Below are positions 1 to 8,142 of a DNA stretch of 52,154 nt, one piece after another. Numbering within the stretch: the stretch's first letter is position 1; every line of letters begins with the position of its first letter. The notes beneath the pieces are model-generated. The model saw nothing but the letters and a program-made list of their open reading frames with translations, did no database searches and was not told where the DNA came from. Location: the NCBI GenBank assembly GCA_902786565.1, contig CADACW010000021.1:1-52154 (forward strand). Direction: 5' to 3'. A program made the translations under genes and the position numbers. The stretch comes from an uncultured Prevotellaceae bacterium. Lineage in GTDB: Bacteria; Bacteroidota; Bacteroidia; Bacteroidales; Bacteroidaceae.

Positions 1-86
1 GCGTATGTGAGCCTTGATTTGTAACTTTTCGGGGCAATTTGTTCACATTTTTATCTCGACTGGCTTAAAATCTCGGAAATTTTATC

Positions 87-94
87 TAAATTTG
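87..94 (+). promoter_or_regulatory. Bacteroidota -7 element (TAAATTTG)
   Basis: TAAATTTG fits the Bacteroidota -7 consensus TAnnTTTG and lies 22 nt before the GTG start of the first gene. No convincing -33 TTG is seen at the usual spacing, so this is a moderate call. Confidence 0.5.
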
Positions 95-116
95 CACCGT
101 CAATAGCTAAATTCTC

Positions 117-1280
117 GTGAGATACTATAACCCACATAAGAAAAACAGTACGCTCACCACCATTCTGGTGTGCGCAGTCTGCTTTTGGGCCTTCAGTCTG
201 CTGTGGCTCTACTATTTCCAAGCCGACGTGCTGGCCGTGGGTCAGCATGTGCTCAGCGGCGGCGTGACCCACTACAACCGCTCAGTTGGTGCCCTGCTCA
301 TCACCGTTGTGCTCTATCTGCTTGAGGTGGCCGTCTTTGCCGTCAGCCGACTGTCGCGGCGCACTCATGCCCTCAACTATCTGCCATCCATGCTGGCACT
401 GGCCTTTCTCTCTGACATCAACCCCGACGTTGGCAGCCATTTCTCATTCGGCGTATGGCGATGGGCGGCCCCCGTCGTGCTGGCGGTGTGGGCCGGGACG
501 GTCTGGCTGTCGCGCCAGCTGCTGCCTTTCGACAACGATGACAAGCGCCCCACCGGCCTCTTCTCTCGCCGCATTTGGCTGAACCTGCTTCAGATGGCCG
601 CGATGATGCTGGGGGTGGCCGCCATAGGCAACACCAATGCCACATTCCACTATAGGGCGCACATGGAGACGGCGCTGATGCGCGGCGACCTGGACGATGC
701 ACTACGGGTGGGAAAAGAGTCGGACGAGCGCGACCCGCAGCTGACCATGCTGCGCGTGCACGCTCTGGCTCGCAAGGGCCGACTGGGCGATGAGCTCTTC
801 ACCTACAAACTGGCGGGCACGTCGGCCGACTTCTTGCCCGGCCGAGGCAGCCTGTTCATCCTGCCGGCCGACACCATCTGGAAGCATCTGGGCGGGCGCC
901 CCATCTACAAACTGGTGCCGGAGCGCTACTACCAAGCGCTGCAAACCGACTCGCTGGCAACGAGGGCCGTGGCCGACTACGTGCTGTGCGGCCTGCTGGT
1001 AGACCGCAAGCTGGACGACTTCGTCAAGACGCTACCAAGCCACTACGAGCCGGACAGCGTGCAGCCCCTGCCCCACCACTACCGCGAAGCGCTGGTGCTC
1101 TACGACCATCTGCACAAGCAGCAGGGCACGCACCTGGCCGATGCCGCCATGGAAGAGAAGTGGAACGCCCTGCGCCAACTGGAGGCCCAATATCCCGACA
1201 TCACCGAGCGGCGGCTGCGCGTCTTCGAAGATTTCGAGTACACCTACTGGTGGTACTACCTGTACGGCAAGCAGCAATAA
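117..1280 (+). CDS. Multi-spanning membrane protein, DUF6057-like
   Basis: 387 residues. The N-terminal half has about five hydrophobic segments, around residues 13-36, 57-77, 87-98, 112-130 and 154-169. The C-terminal half is soluble, with helical repeat-like pieces such as GDLDDALRVGKESDERDP and a YYxYG ending. This pattern recalls Bacteroidota DUF6057 proteins, though it is shorter than I would expect. Function is unknown. GTG at 117 is the only sensible start because an in-frame stop lies at 108-110 and the next Met is deep inside a membrane segment. It converges on mscL and the two share a terminator. Family assignment is from memory and moderate; membrane location is well supported. Confidence 0.7.
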   Translation: MRYYNPHKKNSTLTTILVCAVCFWAFSLLWLYYFQADVLAVGQHVLSGGVTHYNRSVGALLITVVLYLLEVAVFAVSRLSRRTHALNYLPSMLALAFLSDINPDVGSHFSFGVWRWAAPVVLAVWAGTVWLSRQLLPFDNDDKRPTGLFSRRIWLNLLQMAAMMLGVAAIGNTNATFHYRAHMETALMRGDLDDALRVGKESDERDPQLTMLRVHALARKGRLGDELFTYKLAGTSADFLPGRGSLFILPADTIWKHLGGRPIYKLVPERYYQALQTDSLATRAVADYVLCGLLVDRKLDDFVKTLPSHYEPDSVQPLPHHYREALVLYDHLHKQQGTHLADAAMEEKWNALRQLEAQYPDITERRLRVFEDFEYTYWWYYLYGKQQ

Positions 1281-1328
1281 ACCCTAAGAGAGGGGACTCA
1301 CCAGGCGGCGGGTCCCCTCTCTTAGGGT
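1281..1328. terminator. Bidirectional terminator hairpin
   Basis: A perfect 17-bp inverted repeat (1281-1297 with 1312-1328) encloses a 14-nt loop. It sits between two convergent genes, immediately after the stop at 1280 and 25 nt from the mscL stop. Its position suits termination in both directions. Confidence 0.8.
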
Positions 1329-1352
1329 TATACGGGTTCTTGAAGTGAAGGT

Positions 1353-1748
1353 TTACTTCTGCTTCAGCAGGTCGCGGATTTCGGCCAGCAGTTCCTCCTG
1401 GGTAGGACCGGCTGGAGCAGCGGGTGCCTCGGGCTCTTCCTTCTTCTTATTCATCTTGTTGATGGCCTTCAGCATCAGGAAGATACAGAATGCCACGATG
1501 ATGAAGTCGACCGTGTTCTGGATGAATGTGCCATACTTCAGAACGGCAGCGTCTTCGCCCTCGCCAATGGTCAGCGCCAGGGTGGTGAAGTCCACATTGC
1601 CGGTAATCATACCCACAAGAGGCATCAGCACGTCGTCGACGAGCGAGCTGACAATCTTGCCAAATGCACCGCCAATAATCACACCAATGGCCATGTCCAT
1701 TACGTTGCCCTTCATGGCAAATTCTTTAAATTCTTTGATAAATCCCAT
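1353..1748 (-). CDS. mscL: Large-conductance mechanosensitive channel MscL
   Basis: 131 residues, a normal MscL length. MscL is a homopentameric inner-membrane channel that opens under membrane tension to release solutes on osmotic downshock. Family hallmarks are the N-terminal [19 protein letters not shown] amphipathic helix, TM1 with [20 protein letters not shown], a periplasmic loop, TM2 around [16 protein letters not shown], and a C-terminal charged bundle ending in [14 protein letters not shown]. The frame extends 19 codons upstream, but those codons overlap the promoter region and the family starts at MGFIKEF, so the ATG at 1748 is chosen. An Ala/Pro-rich linker precedes the C-terminal helix. 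Confidence 0.96.
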   Translation of the reverse strand: MGFIKEFKEFAMKGNVMDMAIGVIIGGAFGKIVSSLVDDVLMPLVGMITGNVDFTTLALTIGEGEDAAVLKYGTFIQNTVDFIIVAFCIFLMLKAINKMNKKKEEPEAPAAPAGPTQEELLAEIRDLLKQK

Positions 1749-1792
1749 AGTAATTAATGTTAAACTGTTAAACGTAATTTCTAATACAACTA

Positions 1793-1800
1793 CAAAAGTA
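1793..1800 (-). promoter_or_regulatory. -7 element for mscL (TACTTTTG)
   Basis: On the minus strand this reads TACTTTTG, matching TAnnTTTG, 44 nt before the chosen mscL start. A -33 element is not obvious. Confidence 0.5.
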
Positions 1801-1862
1801 AACATTTATTTTGAATAACGCACCATTTTTTTTACGAAATGTTTACAATGCCGCTCATTTTC

Positions 1863-1893
1863 TTGCTCAATTCAAAGAAAAACACTATCTTTG
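1863..1893 (+). promoter_or_regulatory. Promoter of the Rpn-family gene
   Basis: The -7 element TATCTTTG (1886-1893) follows a TTG at 1863-1865 by 20 nt, the expected Bacteroidota -33/-7 arrangement. The ATG at 1914 is 20 nt further on, which rules out the upstream in-frame Met codons at 1839 and 1848. Confidence 0.7.
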
Positions 1894-1913
1894 CCACGGA
1901 AAAACGTACTACT

Positions 1914-3050
1914 ATGGGAAAGAACAGATATATCCGCTTTGACTGGGCTGCGAAGTATATGCTACGCAACAAGGCCGACTTTGCTATCTTTGAGGGCCTT
2001 ATCTCTGTATTGGTGAACGAGAAGGTGACCATCGTGGAACTGCTCGACACTGAGTCGAACAAGGATGCGAAGAACGACAAGTACAACCGTGTGGACATCA
2101 AGGCCAAGAACTCAAAGGGCGAAATCATCCTCGTGGAAATCCAGCAGACACGTGAGCACGACTATCTGCAGCGCATGATTTACGGCGTGGCGAAGACTAT
2201 CACCGAACACATGAGCAGCGGACAGCGCTATGAAAACGTGAAGAAGGTGTTCAGTATCAACATTCTCTATTTCAATCTGGGCGAAGGTGAGGATTATCTA
2301 TACCACGGCCAGACGGTTCTGAAGGGCGTACACACGGACGACAATCTGAAACTGACAGACTATGAACGTGACGACCTGCATGTGCTGTCGCCTGATCAAG
2401 TGTTTCCCGAATACTATGTCATACGTGTCGACGAGTTCGAGAAGGACACCATTGACAGTTGGCTGGAGGAATGGATGGACTACCTGAAGAACGAGCGCAT
2501 ACGCCCCGACACCACGGCTCCAGGCCTTCAGGAAGCCCGCCAGCGGCTCGACGTGCTGATGATGAGCGATGTGGAGCGTCGGCAGTACGAGCACGACATA
2601 GATACGCTGGTGCGCGACACCGATGTGATGAGAACCCAACTGCTGGAGGCCGAAATCAAAGGACGGAAGAAAGGAGAGGCAGAAGGAATGGCCAAAGGTA
2701 TGGCTGAAGGAATGGCAAAAGGTATAGAAGAAGGAATGGCCAAAGGTATAGCTGAAGGAATGGCAAAAGGTATAGAAGAAGGAATGGCAAAAGGTATAGA
2801 AGAAGGAATGGCAAAGGGAATGGAAGAAGGAATGGCCAAAGGTATAGAAGAAGGAATGGCCAAAGGAATAGAAGAAGGAATGGCAAAGGGAATGGAAGAA
2901 GGGCGAGCAGAAGGGCGAGCAGAAGGGCGAGCAGAAGGCGTAGAGGAGAATAAACGTGAGAATGCACGCCGTATGAAAGGAGATGGCCTGCCCGTTGAGC
3001 TGATAGCGAAATACACTGGTCTCTCAACAGAGGATATTGACAGTATATAG
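1914..3050 (+). CDS. Rpn-family PD-(D/E)XK nuclease / putative transposase
   Basis: 378 residues from the ATG at 1914. The N-terminal approximately 250 residues match the Rpn (recombination-promoting nuclease, formerly PDDEXK transposase) family common in Bacteroidota: MGKNRYIRFDWAAKYMLRNK, an elongated loop, then VDIKAKNSKGEIILVEIQ, which carries the D...ExQ nuclease signature, and YxxRMIYGVAKT. E. coli Rpn proteins are Ca2+-stimulated DNA endonucleases that promote RecA-independent recombination; the activity here is inferred. Residues about 254-342 are a tetrapeptide-period low-complexity stretch (G-M/I-A/E-K/E), typical of this family's coil-like tails. A short conserved tail ending in GLSTEDIDSI follows. 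The gene has its own promoter. No terminal inverted repeats were seen around it. Confidence 0.88.
   Translation: MGKNRYIRFDWAAKYMLRNKADFAIFEGLISVLVNEKVTIVELLDTESNKDAKNDKYNRVDIKAKNSKGEIILVEIQQTREHDYLQRMIYGVAKTITEHMSSGQRYENVKKVFSINILYFNLGEGEDYLYHGQTVLKGVHTDDNLKLTDYERDDLHVLSPDQVFPEYYVIRVDEFEKDTIDSWLEEWMDYLKNERIRPDTTAPGLQEARQRLDVLMMSDVERRQYEHDIDTLVRDTDVMRTQLLEAEIKGRKKGEAEGMAKGMAEGMAKGIEEGMAKGIAEGMAKGIEEGMAKGIEEGMAKGMEEGMAKGIEEGMAKGIEEGMAKGMEEGRAEGRAEGRAEGVEENKRENARRMKGDGLPVELIAKYTGLSTEDIDSI
2673..2938 (+). repeat. In-frame 12-nt tandem repeat in the Rpn gene
   Basis: About 22 degenerate 12-nt units, alternating as 24-nt pairs, encode GMAKGIEE-like tetrapeptides. Because the unit is a multiple of three, copy number can change without breaking the frame. 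The last three units switch to a more uniform GRAE variant. Confidence 0.9.
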
Positions 3051-3100
3051 ACAATGGTAAACTTGCAGGAACAGCATCTTTACAATGCCCCCGCTCCCAA

Positions 3101-5170
3101 ATGGAAAGGCTTCTGATCATTGCCGCACTACTGACGGTCTCGCTGGCGTGCCGGGCACAGCACAGCAATGTGGTGTTGGAAGATACACTCAGAGAAGTGA
3201 CGGTCACCTCGCGCTCAGCACAAAAACGAGTGGAAGAGGTGCAGATTGGTGTGGAGAAGGTGGACATAGCCACACTAGCCAAGGTGCCTGCCCTGTTTGG
3301 CGAGAAAGACATCATCAAGAGCATACAGCTGCTGCCGGGCGTGAAGAGCGAGAACGAGGCATCGGGCGGCTATCAGGTGCGCGGTGGCAAGGCGGCCCAA
3401 AACCTGATTCTGCTCGATGGAGCTACGGTCTATAATGCCGGGCACCTGATGGGGCTCTTCTCCACGTTCAACGACGACGCGCTGATGAGCGGCTCGCTCT
3501 ATAAAGGACTGGTGCCAGCGCAGTTGGGCGGCGGCACGGCCTCGGTCTTCGACATTAGCACACGCTCTGGAGACCAGCACGACTATCACTTTGGGGGCAC
3601 CATAGGTCTGCTCTCGGCCAAGATTGTGGCCGAAGGCCCTATCAGGAAAGACCTCTCGTCGTTTCTCGTGGCCGGCAGGCGCTCCTATCTCGACCTGTTT
3701 CTGAAAGCTACGGAGAAGTACCGCGACAACACGCTCCATTTCTTTGATGCCAACGTGCGTCTGAACTTCCGCCTTTCGCAGAAAGACATACTGTCGCTCT
3801 CGCTCTTCGGCGGGCGTGACAACATGGGCATAGAGGATATGATGAACATGGAATGGGGCAACACCACCGCCACGGCCAACTGGCTGCACACCTTCGGCGA
3901 TGCCCATTATGCCAACACGAAACTGCTCTACAGCAACTTTGCAAACGATGTGGGCATCGACATGCTCAACACTTATTATACGATGAAGGGCTATATCCGC
4001 CACGCCACCGTGCAGCACCAACACGTGTGGCAAGCAGGGAGCCACAGGCTGAACGGCGGCGTGGAGGCCACGCATCTTCAGCTGCAGTCGGCCGAATGGG
4101 ACATCAACCTGCTGCATCAACGGGAAAGGCGCAAAGCACTGACAGGTGCCCTCTGGGTGGGCGACGAGTGGAAGATGGGCCGCAGGATGGAACTGTCAAC
4201 CGGTGTGCGTCTGCATCTGTTCTCGGCCCTGGGCGGCTCGCCCTATTATCAGATCGACACCGACGGCAACATCACCGAGACAACCGTAAAGAGCAGAGGA
4301 AGCATCGTGAAGACTTATGCTGACGTAGAGCCTCGCATCAGTGCCAAGCTGACCCTGAACGAGCATCACAGTGTGAAACTGGGCTACAGCCGGACCTCGC
4401 AAGACATCCACGCCATCAGCGGCATGTCTATGTCGATGCCCTTCGACCGCTATACCATGACCAGCAATATCGTCAAGCCCGAACAGGCCGACCAGATAGC
4501 CGCAGGATGGGTAGGCATCACCAACCGTGGCGACTACGACTTCTCGGCAGAGGCTTACTACAGGAACATACGCAACGTCTACGACTATCGCGACGGCAAA
4601 GCATTCTATTCTGAAATAGAGATTGAGCGCCTCATACTGGGCGGCAAGGGAAGGGCCTACGGCGTGGAACTGTGCGCCCACAAGAACAACGGAGCACTGA
4701 CGGGCTGGATTTCCTATACTCTGTCGTGGTCGGAAAACAAGATTGAGGGCATCAACGGCGGACAGTGGTACACGGCCTCCAACGACCGCCGCCACGACTT
4801 GGCCGTGGTGGGCATGTACCAGCTGTCGCCCTCGTGGGACCTGGCGGCCACGTGGCGCTACAATACTGGGCAGGCGCTTACCGCCCCTTCAGCCAAATAC
4901 GACATCGACGGCACCACCTTCTATTATTATAACGAGCGCAACGGCTACCGGGCACCGGCCTACCACAGACTCGATCTGAGCGCCAACTACACCAAGAAGC
5001 TGAAGAGGGCCACCCGCATCTGGTCGTTTGGCATCTACAACGCCTATTGCCGCTACAACCCGTTCACCATCAGGTTCAAAAACGACGTTGACAATCCCAC
5101 GGGCACCGTGGTCGAGCAGACCTCGCTCTTCGGCCTCATCCCATCGGTGTCGTTCACCCTAAAATACTGA
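3101..5170 (+). CDS. TonB-dependent outer-membrane receptor
   Basis: 689 residues. A signal peptide (MERLLIIAALLTVSLACRAQ) is followed by a TonB box-like region, EDTLREVTVTSR, and a plug domain with KSIQLLPGV, GYQVRGG, QNLILLDGATVYN and DISTRSG. The rest is a beta-barrel rich in aromatic-ended strands, ending in a terminal aromatic strand (SVSFTLKY). It is smaller than SusC transporters and lacks the N-terminal carboxypeptidase-like domain. The lipoprotein gene begins 8 nt downstream, so the two are very likely co-transcribed. This receptor/DUF4249 pairing is recurrent in Bacteroidota. The substrate cannot be read from sequence. The start is the ATG before the signal peptide; no clear promoter lies in the 50-nt gap after the Rpn gene. 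Confidence 0.93.
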   Translation: MERLLIIAALLTVSLACRAQHSNVVLEDTLREVTVTSRSAQKRVEEVQIGVEKVDIATLAKVPALFGEKDIIKSIQLLPGVKSENEASGGYQVRGGKAAQNLILLDGATVYNAGHLMGLFSTFNDDALMSGSLYKGLVPAQLGGGTASVFDISTRSGDQHDYHFGGTIGLLSAKIVAEGPIRKDLSSFLVAGRRSYLDLFLKATEKYRDNTLHFFDANVRLNFRLSQKDILSLSLFGGRDNMGIEDMMNMEWGNTTATANWLHTFGDAHYANTKLLYSNFANDVGIDMLNTYYTMKGYIRHATVQHQHVWQAGSHRLNGGVEATHLQLQSAEWDINLLHQRERRKALTGALWVGDEWKMGRRMELSTGVRLHLFSALGGSPYYQIDTDGNITETTVKSRGSIVKTYADVEPRISAKLTLNEHHSVKLGYSRTSQDIHAISGMSMSMPFDRYTMTSNIVKPEQADQIAAGWVGITNRGDYDFSAEAYYRNIRNVYDYRDGKAFYSEIEIERLILGGKGRAYGVELCAHKNNGALTGWISYTLSWSENKIEGINGGQWYTASNDRRHDLAVVGMYQLSPSWDLAATWRYNTGQALTAPSAKYDIDGTTFYYYNERNGYRAPAYHRLDLSANYTKKLKRATRIWSFGIYNAYCRYNPFTIRFKNDVDNPTGTVVEQTSLFGLIPSVSFTLKY

Positions 5171-5178
5171 AGAATGAA

Positions 5179-6066
5179 ATGTGTAGAGTCATATACATCA
5201 TCCTAATGATAATGGCGCTAACCGCCTGCAAGAAAGAGATTGACTTCGATTTCAACGAAGTCGAGCCAATCGTGGTCATCGAGGGGCGAGTGACCAACGA
5301 GGGGATGTCGGTGATGGTGACCCGAAGCCGGGTGATGACCGACTCGGTGCATCCCCACTGCGTACAGGGGGCCACGGTCACCATTACTGCCGATGGCAAC
5401 ACCACCGCCCTGGCTTACGACGCTGTGACGGACAGCTACCGCTCGACTCTCGCCGCCGAAGCTGGGAAGACTTACCATCTGAACGTAGACCTCGCCGGCC
5501 AACACTACGAGTCCAGCGCTTTCATGCCGATGGCAGCACCCATCCTCTCGGGCGACTTCTTCTGGATGACGGTGCTCGAACAGCGTATGCTGGTCTACGA
5601 GCTGTGGGCCGTCGACCCCTACCCTACTGAGCGCAACCAATACTGGTATCGCATAGACCGCATTTCACACCATCCCCATTTCGAAGGCAAGCGCAACACG
5701 GAGCCTTACCGCTGGGGAGTGATTGACGACCGTGGCTTCCCGCCCGGCAGGATCTTCCTCAACATCGTGTCGACCAGCGAAAAGACGATGGACAAGGACG
5801 AAGAGGAACAGTGGAAGTCCATACTCTACGATGGCGACAGCATCGTCTGCCAACTGATGACCATCGACCGCCCCGTCTACGACTACTTCACCTCGTTGCG
5901 GGCCGGACAGAGAAACGGAGCCAACCCACGCACCAACATCAGCGGTGGCTGTCTCGGCTATTTCGCTGCAGGCTCCGTGACCCGCACCGACACCATCGTC
6001 TTCAGGCGGAGCGACATCAAGGAGTGGACCAAGAGCCAATGGGGCCTTGCACCCAACACGCCATAG
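5179..6066 (+). CDS. DUF4249-type lipoprotein, partner of the TonB receptor
   Basis: 295 residues. A short lipoprotein signal ends in the lipobox LTAC, with the lipidated Cys at about residue 17. The mature start, FDFNEVEPIVVIEGRVTNEG, is the typical opening of DUF4249 proteins, which carry a beta-sandwich domain and occur next to small TonB receptors. It ends with a conserved-looking GGCLGYFAAGS stretch. It is probably outer-membrane anchored and may act as a substrate-binding or lid partner of the receptor, by analogy with SusD-type partners; that role is inference. An 8-nt gap to the receptor gene supports one operon. Confidence 0.85.
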   Translation: MCRVIYIILMIMALTACKKEIDFDFNEVEPIVVIEGRVTNEGMSVMVTRSRVMTDSVHPHCVQGATVTITADGNTTALAYDAVTDSYRSTLAAEAGKTYHLNVDLAGQHYESSAFMPMAAPILSGDFFWMTVLEQRMLVYELWAVDPYPTERNQYWYRIDRISHHPHFEGKRNTEPYRWGVIDDRGFPPGRIFLNIVSTSEKTMDKDEEEQWKSILYDGDSIVCQLMTIDRPVYDYFTSLRAGQRNGANPRTNISGGCLGYFAAGSVTRTDTIVFRRSDIKEWTKSQWGLAPNTP

Positions 6067-6173
6067 CGACAGCAATTTGCAATCTGTATTTTACAATCCT
6101 GCCACCACCCAGCTGCTAAAGTGCCTTTTTTTGAAGTCTATTGCATTTTTATTTTTTATTAAGAGAGCAATTG

Positions 6174-6205
6174 TTGGCGTAAACGGGAGATTTTTTGTAC
6201 CTTTG
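6174..6205 (+). promoter_or_regulatory. Promoter of gap
   Basis: TTG (6174-6176), 21 nt, then TACCTTTG (6198-6205): a good -33/-7 pair. The leader to the gap ATG is about 50 nt and A-rich, typical for highly expressed Bacteroidota genes without a Shine-Dalgarno sequence. Confidence 0.75.
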
Positions 6206-6259
6206 CACTCGAAAATTAAAAGATAATCATTTATAACCCTTTTAAAGTTAAAAAAAGTA

Positions 6260-7285
6260 ATGACAAAAGTAGCAATTAACGGCTTTGGCCGTATCGGTCG
6301 CCTCGCATTCCGTCAGATGTTCGAGGCTGAAGGTTATGAAGTGGTCGCTATCAACGACCTGACCAGCCCCAAGATGCTGGCTCACCTGCTGAAGTATGAC
6401 ACCGCCCAGGGTGGTTTCGCCGGCAAGTTCGGTGAAAACAAGCACACTGTTGAAGCTGGTGAGGACTTCATCGTGGTTGATGGCAAGAAGATTACCATCT
6501 ATGCTATTCCCAACGCCGCCGAGCTGCCCTGGGGCAAGCTGGACGTAGACGTTGTGCTGGAGTGCACAGGTTTCTATACTTCTAAGGAGAAGGCTTCGGC
6601 TCACCTGACCGCTGGTGCCAAGAAGGTTGTCATTTCGGCTCCCGCCGGCAACGATCTGCCCACCATCGTCTACAACGTGAACCACAAGACTCTGACTCCT
6701 GCCGACACCGTGATCAGCGCTGCTTCTTGCACCACCAACTGCCTGGCCCCCATGACCAAGGCTCTGAACGATTTCGCTGCCATCCAGAGCGGTATCATGA
6801 CCACCGTTCACGCTTACACTGGCGACCAGATGATTCTCGACGGTCCTCAGCGCAAGGGTGATGTTCAGCGCGCCCGTGCCGGTGCCCAGAACATCGTGCC
6901 TAACTCAACAGGTGCTGCCAAGGCTATCGGTCTGGTAATTCCCGAACTGAACGGCAAGCTGATTGGTGCTGCACAGCGCGTTCCCACTCCTACAGGTTCT
7001 ACCACCATCCTGCACGCTGTTGTCAAGGGTGAGGTGACTGTCGAGGGCATCAACGCTGCCATGAAGGCTGCTGCCAACGAGTCATTCGGCTACACCGAGG
7101 AGAAGCTCGTCTCGAGCGACATCATCGGCATGAAGTTTGGTTCGCTCTTCGATGCCAACCAGACCATGGTCAGCAAGATTGGCGACGGCAACTCGCTCGT
7201 TCAGGTTGTGGCTTGGTACGACAACGAGAATTCGTACACCTCGCAGATGGTCCGCACCATCAAGTATCTCGCCGAGCTGAAGTAA
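6260..7285 (+). CDS. gap: Glyceraldehyde-3-phosphate dehydrogenase (type I)
   Basis: 341 residues, the usual length. It oxidises glyceraldehyde-3-phosphate to 1,3-bisphosphoglycerate with NAD+ in glycolysis. Visible are the Rossmann start [17 protein letters not shown], the catalytic motif [10 protein letters not shown] with its nucleophilic Cys near residue 157, the HAYTGDQ stretch with the active-site His, RRAR-like phosphate-binding residues and the C-terminal WYDNENSY. The gene stands alone with its own promoter and a strong terminator. Codon use is strongly biased to frequent codons, as expected for an abundant enzyme. Confidence 0.98.
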   Translation: MTKVAINGFGRIGRLAFRQMFEAEGYEVVAINDLTSPKMLAHLLKYDTAQGGFAGKFGENKHTVEAGEDFIVVDGKKITIYAIPNAAELPWGKLDVDVVLECTGFYTSKEKASAHLTAGAKKVVISAPAGNDLPTIVYNVNHKTLTPADTVISAASCTTNCLAPMTKALNDFAAIQSGIMTTVHAYTGDQMILDGPQRKGDVQRARAGAQNIVPNSTGAAKAIGLVIPELNGKLIGAAQRVPTPTGSTTILHAVVKGEVTVEGINAAMKAAANESFGYTEEKLVSSDIIGMKFGSLFDANQTMVSKIGDGNSLVQVVAWYDNENSYTSQMVRTIKYLAELK

Positions 7286-7292
7286 TCAGTTG

Positions 7293-7355
7293 CGAAACGG
7301 ATAAAAGAAGCCGCCCGATGAAGTTTCACCGGGCGGCTTTCTTTTATCCGTTTCG
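7293..7355. terminator. Bidirectional terminator between gap and yebC
   Basis: A long inverted repeat (7293-7317 with 7330-7355, one extra T) has a GCCGCCCG/CGGGCGGC core. It is flanked by AAAAG and CTTTT, giving a T-rich exit on both strands. It separates two convergent genes. Confidence 0.85.
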
Positions 7356-7374
7356 ACTCAGAGTATCGAGTCGT

Positions 7375-8106
7375 TTACTCCTCTTCGGGTTTCATGTTGG
7401 TGTAGACGGTCTGCACATCGTCGAAGTCCTCCAGCTTCTCCACCATCTTGTCGATGGCCTCACGCTGTTCGGGGGTGACATCCTTCAGGTCATTGGGGAT
7501 GCGGGTAAACTCTGCACCCGTCACCTCAAAGCCGTTCTCCTCCAAGTGCTTCTGTATGGCCGAGAAACTGCTGGGGTCGCCATAGATGGTGATGCTGCCC
7601 TCTTCCTCATCCTCGTCAAACTCATCGTCCACGCCATAGTCAATCAGGTCGAGAATCATCTCGTCCATGTCCAGCCCGTCCTTCTTCTTGAAGGTGAAGA
7701 CGGCCTTGTGGTCGAAAAGGAACGACAGGCTGCCCTGTGTGCCCAGGTTGCCGCTGAACTTGTTGAAGACCGAGCGCACGTCGCCCACGGTGCGTGTGGT
7801 ATTGTCGGTCAGCGCCTCTACAAAGATGGCTATGCCGTGGGGGCCGTAGCCCTCGTAGGTCACCTCCTTGTAGTCGCTCTGGTCCTTGCCCAAAGCGTTC
7901 TTGATGGCACGCTCGATGTTGTCCTTCGGCATGTTCTCGCGCTTGGCGTTGGCAATGATGGCACGCAGGGTCGGGTTGTTCTCCGGCTCCGGTCCGCCAG
8001 CCTTCACGGCAATGGCTATCTGTTTGCCAATCTTGGTGAATGTCTTGGCCATGTGGCCCCATCTCTTCAGCTTTGTAGCTTTACGGTATTCAAATGCTCT
8101 TCCCAT
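7375..8106 (-). CDS. YebC/PmpR family protein
   Basis: 243 residues, typical. It starts MGRAFEYRKATKLKRWG and carries FTKIGKQIAIAVKAGG, ANAKRENMPKDNIERAIKNA, the YEGYGPHGIAIFVEALTDN signature and the acidic DEDEEEGSITIYG domain. YebC-family members are DNA-binding regulators in some bacteria, and recent work links the family to relief of ribosome stalling; which applies here cannot be decided. It lies 36 nt downstream of pheT on the same strand and is probably co-transcribed with it, ending at the shared terminator. Confidence 0.93.
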   Translation of the reverse strand: MGRAFEYRKATKLKRWGHMAKTFTKIGKQIAIAVKAGGPEPENNPTLRAIIANAKRENMPKDNIERAIKNALGKDQSDYKEVTYEGYGPHGIAIFVEALTDNTTRTVGDVRSVFNKFSGNLGTQGSLSFLFDHKAVFTFKKKDGLDMDEMILDLIDYGVDDEFDEDEEEGSITIYGDPSSFSAIQKHLEENGFEVTGAEFTRIPNDLKDVTPEQREAIDKMVEKLEDFDDVQTVYTNMKPEEE

Positions 8107-8142
8107 AGTTGTTATTTACGATTTACTTTGTTTGTCTGTTTT

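Noticed and set aside
1914-3050. Insertion sequence carrying the Rpn gene
   Set aside because: The family is sometimes labelled transposase, but no inverted repeats or target duplications were seen at either side, and it has a standard promoter.
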